Source of the DNA: Burkholderia humptydooensis
GTDB taxonomy: Bacteria; Pseudomonadota; Gammaproteobacteria; Burkholderiales; Burkholderiaceae
Length of the DNA: 64,000 nucleotides
Reading direction: 5' to 3'
Assembly: GCF_001513745.1 (NCBI RefSeq)
Contig: NZ_CP013380.1
Location: forward strand, 1,922,001 to 1,986,000
The notes below the pieces were generated by a model, which ran no database searches, had not been told where the DNA came from, and was given only the letters and a program-made list of their open reading frames with translations. How positions within the stretch are numbered: position 1 is the stretch's first letter; every line of letters begins with the position of its first letter. Below, one piece after another: positions 59,264 through 64,000 of the stretch. Position numbers and translations under genes: made by a program.

Positions 59264-61897
59264 ATGACGTTGGGGCCACGCGGGCCGCAGGAGGCGGCGT
59301 TTGCGCCGATCTTCGAGGCGATTCATCGTGGGCTGTTGCAGCGCGAGCGGCTGCTGAAGCTCGACACGCCGCTCGGCGCGAACACGCTGATTCCGTTGCG
59401 CGCGGTCGGCGACGCCAGGCTCGGCCGCGATTACACGTGGACAATCGACGCCGCGACCACGCGCGACGACCTGAATCCCGACGCGCTGATCGCGCAGCCC
59501 GTGACGCTGTGGCTCCAGCAGCCGCGCGGCGTGCTCGACCTGAATGCCGACTACCGGCCGATCCACGGCTACGTGCATACCGTGCGCCGGCTCGGGGCCG
59601 ACGGCGGCCTGACGTCGTGGCAAATCGGCTTTTCGTCGGCGCTGCACTTTCTCCGGCATCGCCGCGACGAGCATTTCTGGCTCGACCGCGATGCGCAGGA
59701 CATTCTGTCCGACGTATTCAATCGCTATCCGCCGCTTCAGGGCGCATTCCGGTTCGCGCTGAGCGGGGCGCTCGCGAAGCGTTCGTATTGCCGGCAGAGC
59801 GAAACCGACTGGCACTTCGTCAACCGGCTCATGGAAGACGAAGGGCTCTATGGCTACTGGACCCACGACGGTCGCGAGCAGAAGACGATGCTCAGGATCG
59901 TCGATCGCGTCGAGGCGCTGCCGGACGCCAAGCCGCTCGACTTCTATCGAGGCAATGCCGGCGACGAGTTCGACGGGTTCACGCAATGGGCAACGCTGCG
60001 CCAGTTGAACAGCGTGCACGTCGCCTCGCGTTCCGGCGACTACCAGCGGCCGGCGACGCCGTTCGAGGTCCGGCAGTCGGTGCAAACGACCCGCTACGTC
60101 GAGCAGACGAACTGGCGCACGCAGGAGCAGAAGGCGATTCCGTATCCGCCGCTCGAAGACTATAGCGCGGGTGCGTACCGGTATCCGGACTCGGATCGAG
60201 GCATTGCGTGGGCGCGCATTCGAGCGGAGGAATACGAGTCGCGCTCGAGGCGATACGCCGGCGTCGGCGGCTCGCGCTGGGTCGATGTCGGCGGCCGGTT
60301 CGTGCTGAGCGATCATCCGGCGCACGCCGAAGCCGATCCGAAGGAGCGGGAATTCGTCGCCGTTGCGGCCCGCTGGACGATCGAGAACAACGTGCCGATC
60401 GCCCGCTCGGGCCTGCATTTCCCGTACAGCCTGCAAGCGGACATCGAGCGGGCGCGTTCGGGCTATGGCCCGGCGTTCGCGGTTGCGCCGCATCCGCAGG
60501 ACGGCGCGATGGGCCTCTACGTCATCGAAGTGGACGCGCAGCGCACCGACATCGAATACCGCAGCCCGTTCGAGCATCGCAAGCCGGCCATGTCGGTCGA
60601 GATGGCGACGGTGGTCACACCGAACGGCGAGGAGGTCTGGACCGATCCGCTGAACCGCGTGCGCGCGCGATTCCATTGGGACAGGCAGAGTCCGCCCGAC
60701 GCGTTCGAGACGTCGCCGCCGTTGCTGGTCGCGCAGTCGGATACCGGGCAGCAGTATGGCGGCGTACACGTGCCGCGTCGCGGCGAGACCGTCTATGTCG
60801 ATTTCGTCGGCGGCGACTGCGACCGCCCGTATATCGTATCGCGCGCGCCGGGCGGGGCGACGCCGCCGATGTGGCATTCGGACGGGCTGCTGTCGGGCTT
60901 CCAGTCGCGCGAATACGGAGGCGGCGGCGGTTACAGCGAGATGCAGCTCGACGATGCGACCGGACAGGTGCGCGCGCGTCTGCTGAGCAAGACGCGGGGC
61001 GACTACAGTCATCTGACGCTCGGCTACGGGATCGTTCAGCGGGGCAATACGCGCGGCCGCTATCTCGGCTCGGGCTTCACGCTGCATGCCGACCAATACG
61101 GCGCGGTCCGCGCGAATCGCGGCCTGTACATCGGCACGCACTCGACCCGCCATGACGCCGAGCAACTGGAGGTGGACGCGGCGCGCGATCAACTGAAGGA
61201 CGCGGCCGAGGTGCTCGCGCAGCAGTCGTCGCTGAGCGAGCAGCATCGTGCGGAGAGTCTGAAAGCGGGTCACGACGCGCTCACGGAACTGACCGACGCG
61301 ACGCGGCAGCCGGTCGAGCCGGGCTTGAGCGGCGGGCGCACCTCGGGCGGCGGCACGGGCAGCGCGAACGGCTTCAAGGTGCCGGCGATGCTGCTCGGCA
61401 GCGCGGGCGGCATGGGCCTGACGACGTTTCAGTCGCTGCACGCGTCGGCGGATCGGCACGTGAACGTCGTCGCGGGTCAAAGCGCGTTCGTCGCGACGGG
61501 GAAGTCGTTCGTGGCAAGCGCGGGCGAGAAGGTGAGCGTGTTCGCGCAGGACGGGATCAAGCTGTTCGCGAAGGACGCGATTCAGATCGAGTCGCATCGC
61601 GAGACGCTCGACCTGATCGGCCAGAAGACGGTGCGGATCGTGTCGGCGACGGAGCGCATCGAGATCGCGGCGGACAAGGAGATACTGATCACGTCGGGGC
61701 AGGCGTACATCCGGCTGAAGGACGGGGACATCCAGATCCATGCGCCGGGCAGGATCGACATCAAGGGCAGCATGCACAATTTCTCGGGCCCGGCCAGCAT
61801 GCCGTATCCGATGCCGACGCAGCCGGATGCGGTGTGCGTGCCGTGCATGATGAAGCGCGCGGCGGGGCGATCGGCGTTCGTGTCGACGGGGGGCTGA
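59264..61897 (+). CDS. vgrG: type VI secretion tip protein VgrG
   Basis: 877-residue spike protein of the type VI secretion system. A gp27-like N-terminal region (about 25-400) is followed by the gp5 OB-fold and beta-helix region (about 430-620, including NRVRARFHWDRQ and GETVYVDFVGGDCDRPYIV), a linker with long charged helices, and a C-terminal DUF2345 extension (about 710-860). The C-terminus GRSAFVSTGG is short, so the cargo is not fused but probably loaded by the DUF4123 adaptor encoded next, whose ATG overlaps this stop by one base. The ATG follows GAGAAAAAAAAGG. Confidence 0.93.
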   Translation: MTLGPRGPQEAAFAPIFEAIHRGLLQRERLLKLDTPLGANTLIPLRAVGDARLGRDYTWTIDAATTRDDLNPDALIAQPVTLWLQQPRGVLDLNADYRPIHGYVHTVRRLGADGGLTSWQIGFSSALHFLRHRRDEHFWLDRDAQDILSDVFNRYPPLQGAFRFALSGALAKRSYCRQSETDWHFVNRLMEDEGLYGYWTHDGREQKTMLRIVDRVEALPDAKPLDFYRGNAGDEFDGFTQWATLRQLNSVHVASRSGDYQRPATPFEVRQSVQTTRYVEQTNWRTQEQKAIPYPPLEDYSAGAYRYPDSDRGIAWARIRAEEYESRSRRYAGVGGSRWVDVGGRFVLSDHPAHAEADPKEREFVAVAARWTIENNVPIARSGLHFPYSLQADIERARSGYGPAFAVAPHPQDGAMGLYVIEVDAQRTDIEYRSPFEHRKPAMSVEMATVVTPNGEEVWTDPLNRVRARFHWDRQSPPDAFETSPPLLVAQSDTGQQYGGVHVPRRGETVYVDFVGGDCDRPYIVSRAPGGATPPMWHSDGLLSGFQSREYGGGGGYSEMQLDDATGQVRARLLSKTRGDYSHLTLGYGIVQRGNTRGRYLGSGFTLHADQYGAVRANRGLYIGTHSTRHDAEQLEVDAARDQLKDAAEVLAQQSSLSEQHRAESLKAGHDALTELTDATRQPVEPGLSGGRTSGGGTGSANGFKVPAMLLGSAGGMGLTTFQSLHASADRHVNVVAGQSAFVATGKSFVASAGEKVSVFAQDGIKLFAKDAIQIESHRETLDLIGQKTVRIVSATERIEIAADKEILITSGQAYIRLKDGDIQIHAPGRIDIKGSMHNFSGPASMPYPMPTQPDAVCVPCMMKRAAGRSAFVSTGG

Positions 61898-62751
61898 TGG
61901 ATACGCAAACCGTGTTCGGCGAGGCCGATTCGTTAGGGGCGCACCTATATGTGCTCGTCGACCCGTTGCAGAACGGCAGTCTGCCCGGTGCATTGTCGGT
62001 CCGGTCGGACCATGTCGCGTGCCTGATGGACGGCGGAGCGGACGTGCGGGCCGTTTCGCCGCATCTCGTCTATATCCCTCCAAGTCACTTTGAATCGGCG
62101 CGCGCATGGCTGGAGCGACATGGGCCGTCATCGCCGTGCGCGACGATGCTCGCATCGCCATTGTCGCTTGCAGTGCTCGCGGAGCATCTGAAGTCGTTTC
62201 TGCGCGTGCGCTTGCCGGATGGCGAACCGATCGTGCTCGCGTATTGGGACCCGGCGATTCTCGCGACGCTGGTCGGTTCGCAAGACGACGAGACGCTGTT
62301 CGTGAAAGGGCCGGTGCTGTCCGACGCGCAGCGTCAGGCATGGCTCGCGCCGATCCTGAGGTGGACGTATTGGGATCGCGAAGGCGCGCTGCGTCAGATC
62401 GACTGGCGTCAGGATCGGATGCCGGCCTCCGCCGCGACGCTCAGGCCGCCGTTCAAGCTCGATCAGGGGCAGGTGGATGCTTTGATTGATGCGAGTGTGC
62501 CGGACGGGTTGCTATTGCATCTCAATGAACGCGATCCGTCGACGTTAGCTGAAATCCCGGAAGACGAGCGCTACGGATTCGTATGCCGGCAGATTGAACG
62601 TGCTCGGCAGCGCGGTATCGAGGGAGTCGGCGTGCTCATGGAATACTGCTCGCTTGCCGCCCGGTATGGGGAGGCGTTCGAGGCATCGCCCGAAGGCGCT
62701 GCATTATTGAAACCGCTACTACCGGTAGCGATCGATCGACCCCAAGCATAA
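61897..62751 (+). CDS. DUF4123 adaptor/chaperone for T6SS effector loading
   Basis: 284-residue protein with a DUF4123 domain (about 15-140, including LYVLVDPLQNGSLPG and FLRVRLPDGEPIVLAYWDP) of the Tap/TEC adaptor group. Such proteins bind one effector and mount it on the cognate VgrG. It overlaps the vgrG stop (TGATG) and precedes the lipoprotein and lipase-effector genes, so its client is probably the DUF2235 protein at 63289. The C-terminal half is specific and unrecognised. Confidence 0.85.
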   Translation: MDTQTVFGEADSLGAHLYVLVDPLQNGSLPGALSVRSDHVACLMDGGADVRAVSPHLVYIPPSHFESARAWLERHGPSSPCATMLASPLSLAVLAEHLKSFLRVRLPDGEPIVLAYWDPAILATLVGSQDDETLFVKGPVLSDAQRQAWLAPILRWTYWDREGALRQIDWRQDRMPASAATLRPPFKLDQGQVDALIDASVPDGLLLHLNERDPSTLAEIPEDERYGFVCRQIERARQRGIEGVGVLMEYCSLAARYGEAFEASPEGAALLKPLLPVAIDRPQA

Positions 62752-62781
62752 TCAGGCTATTTGCCAAGAAGGACGCACAAG

Positions 62782-63267
62782 ATGACCTTTGCTACATTCC
62801 AGCGCATGGCTTTCGCGGCGGGCTTTGCTGTCTTCACGCTGACCGCTTGCGCGGGTTCTAGTTTCTTGCCCGACGATCCTCTTAAGGGAGCCGGGCCTGC
62901 ACTTGGAATGGTGCCGATTAATCATACGGATCGGTATGCGGTGAACATCTTCGTCGAAAAGTATTGGGCTGGCGACGCAGTAGCACATAACGCAGGAGGG
63001 AAAACGGCTTGCTGTTTTCCCGGTGTGAAGGACTGGAATAAGCCCGTGACAGTGACGTGGGAATGGGGGTACGAGGAGGATCCGAAGACAAAGGCGGTAA
63101 CACGGCCAGACGAAAAACATACCGTGCAAGTTCATTTTCCGCCGGGTGGCCCAAATCAAGGTTCCGATCCATACAAGACGGACGCGTACCTCTGCGTTAT
63201 TTTGCGTGATCGTAATACTGCCGAGTTGGCTTTTTCGCCTAGCGGAACTGGGTGTGCGGCCAAGTAA
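62782..63267 (+). CDS. DUF3304-type lipoprotein, putative immunity protein
   Basis: 161-residue lipoprotein. The signal peptide ends in the lipobox FTLTAC, so it would be anchored facing the periplasm. The mature part contains INHTDRYAVNIFVEKYWAGD and a double Cys in TACCFPGVKDWNKPVTVTWEW, as in DUF3304 proteins found beside Tle-type effectors. Its place between the adaptor and lipase genes suggests it protects the cell against that lipase in the periplasm. The ATG at 62782 is preferred; a TTG seven codons upstream is in frame. Confidence 0.78.
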   Translation: MTFATFQRMAFAAGFAVFTLTACAGSSFLPDDPLKGAGPALGMVPINHTDRYAVNIFVEKYWAGDAVAHNAGGKTACCFPGVKDWNKPVTVTWEWGYEEDPKTKAVTRPDEKHTVQVHFPPGGPNQGSDPYKTDAYLCVILRDRNTAELAFSPSGTGCAAK

Positions 63268-63288
63268 AACTATCAAACAGGGACGATT

Positions 63289-64000
63289 ATGACAGTTCGA
63301 CAAGCTGGCAAGCCGATTACTTATGAAGAGATCGCGCGTGCAGCGATTGACGGAGCGACGAAGCGTATCCTTCGACAGTGTCCAGCCAATCAGGCAGATG
63401 CGATTGCATGTCGACTCTATCCGGCACTGTCGTTCTTCTTCGATGGTACGAATAATAATATGGATCGAGACCTGCCACTCAAAAAGCATTCGAACGTTGT
63501 CAAGCTATTTCGTTCTGCGAAGGACTCCGTGGGCGATGAAGCAAGGGCTCTTTATCTTCCTGGCGTTGGAACGCCTTTTAAGTTTATGAAGGTGGCGGGT
63601 TATACCGATCAATTGAAAGACGATGACGGTGGGATTGCCGGACTGGGGCTAGGCGCGGGGGGCGATCTGCGTATCAAATATGCATTGGCCGAGTTTTCTC
63701 GCCGACTTGAGATTGAATGGGGACCGGGCTCATGGAAGCATATGCGCGAAATCACCGTGGCGATTTTCGGGTTTTCGCGGGGCGCAACGGAGGCACGAGC
63801 GTTTGTTCGTCGATTCGTGGAGCAGAAATGCAGTAAAGACGGCGGCAAGCTGTACTGGGCCGCTCCGAATGGCGTGCGCGTGCCGTTGCGTATCAACTTT
63901 ATGGGACTGTTCGATACCGTCGCTTCAGTGGGCGGTCCCGCTTTACATCTTGATTGGGCGTCGGAACTGGCGATCCCGGCCGAAGTGGAGCGTTGCGTGC
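63289..64000 (+). CDS. DUF2235 (Tle1-like) phospholipase effector, 3' end beyond window
   Basis: The frame is open from the ATG at 63289 to the window end (237 residues visible). The N-terminal signature FFFDGTNNNMDRD is that of DUF2235 alpha/beta-hydrolases, and the nucleophile elbow is GFSRG (GxSxG) with the catalytic Ser; FMGLFDTVASVG follows as usual. Tle1-family members are T6SS-delivered phospholipases that damage target-cell membranes. CAGGGACG lies before the start. The upstream VgrG, DUF4123 adaptor and lipoprotein form its delivery and immunity set. The catalytic Asp and His are expected beyond the window. Confidence 0.88.
   Translation, partial: MTVRQAGKPITYEEIARAAIDGATKRILRQCPANQADAIACRLYPALSFFFDGTNNNMDRDLPLKKHSNVVKLFRSAKDSVGDEARALYLPGVGTPFKFMKVAGYTDQLKDDDGGIAGLGLGAGGDLRIKYALAEFSRRLEIEWGPGSWKHMREITVAIFGFSRGATEARAFVRRFVEQKCSKDGGKLYWAAPNGVRVPLRINFMGLFDTVASVGGPALHLDWASELAIPAEVERCV

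Overview
The window is GC-rich (about two thirds G+C) with strongly GC3-biased genes. Its gene content is that of a Burkholderia chromosome, most likely of the pseudomallei/thailandensis group: a kgu 2-ketogluconate operon with PtxS, an RND efflux operon with a divergent TetR gene, a YeiH/LysR pair, an ISL3-type insertion sequence, a VgrG-linked type VI secretion cargo module and a DUF3022 gene. No rRNA, tRNA or CRISPR array was seen. The species assignment is inference from gene content only.

Layout. 1-2.4 kb: a persulfide-dioxygenase-like metallo-beta-lactamase-fold enzyme (cut by the window edge) and a divergent sigma-54 activator of the FisR type. The activator keeps the three sulfur-sensing cysteines, and the enzyme has a recognisable -24/-12 promoter. 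2.4-5.8 kb: a DUF2975 + small HTH pair and a MerR(TipAS)-MFS drug-response unit. 6-12.9 kb: a tripartite RND pump (outer-membrane factor, pump, periplasmic adaptor) with its TetR regulator. 12.9-16.9 kb: a ClC-type chloride channel, a YeiH exporter and its divergent LysR. 17-22.7 kb: kguE-kguK-kguT-kguD with a perfect palindromic LacI-family operator, followed by ptxS. 22.7-29.6 kb: mixed conserved genes (YhfC protease, DUF3022, PGDYG protein, PHA depolymerase, Spy-like protein, Lrp/AsnC regulator, zinc-ribbon membrane protein).

29.6-40.1 kb is the most unusual part and has visibly lower GC in places. A two-component system (secreted SUOX-fold protein, hybrid kinase, BetR-REC regulator) faces a tightly overlapping operon. 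The operon encodes a LOG-type nucleotide N-glycosidase, a thymidylate-synthase homologue with an Asp where the uracil-reading Asn normally sits, a YjjX/DUF84 NTPase, an aminohydrolase, a PurN-like formyltransferase and an MFS exporter, followed by a degenerate second amidohydrolase. I read this as an undescribed pathway for a cytosine-derived antimetabolite. The intergenic region between the two units carries five TGCGAT motifs.

40.1-49.2 kb: a saccharopine-dehydrogenase-family gene whose terminator was hit by an ISL3-family element (perfect 8-bp target duplication), an AAA kinase coupled to an orphan cydX, corA, a YciI-like protein, lipoproteins and a large MscS-type channel. 49.3-49.95 kb: two abutting scraps of nos (nitrous oxide reduction) genes, a deletion scar. 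50.2-51.9 kb: a fused dihydroxyacetone kinase.

52-57.9 kb is a second small biosynthetic-looking operon on the minus strand: a heme-oxygenase-like diiron protein, a flavin-dependent halogenase, a cation/proton antiporter and two overlapping Rieske-oxygenase paralogues. One paralogue has only the Rieske cluster ligands and the other only the mononuclear iron ligands, so they look like complementary halves of one enzyme. 58.5-59.0 kb holds a frameshifted flavin monooxygenase remnant that ends at the start of a VgrG-DUF4123-lipoprotein-Tle1-like lipase module, which runs off the right edge.
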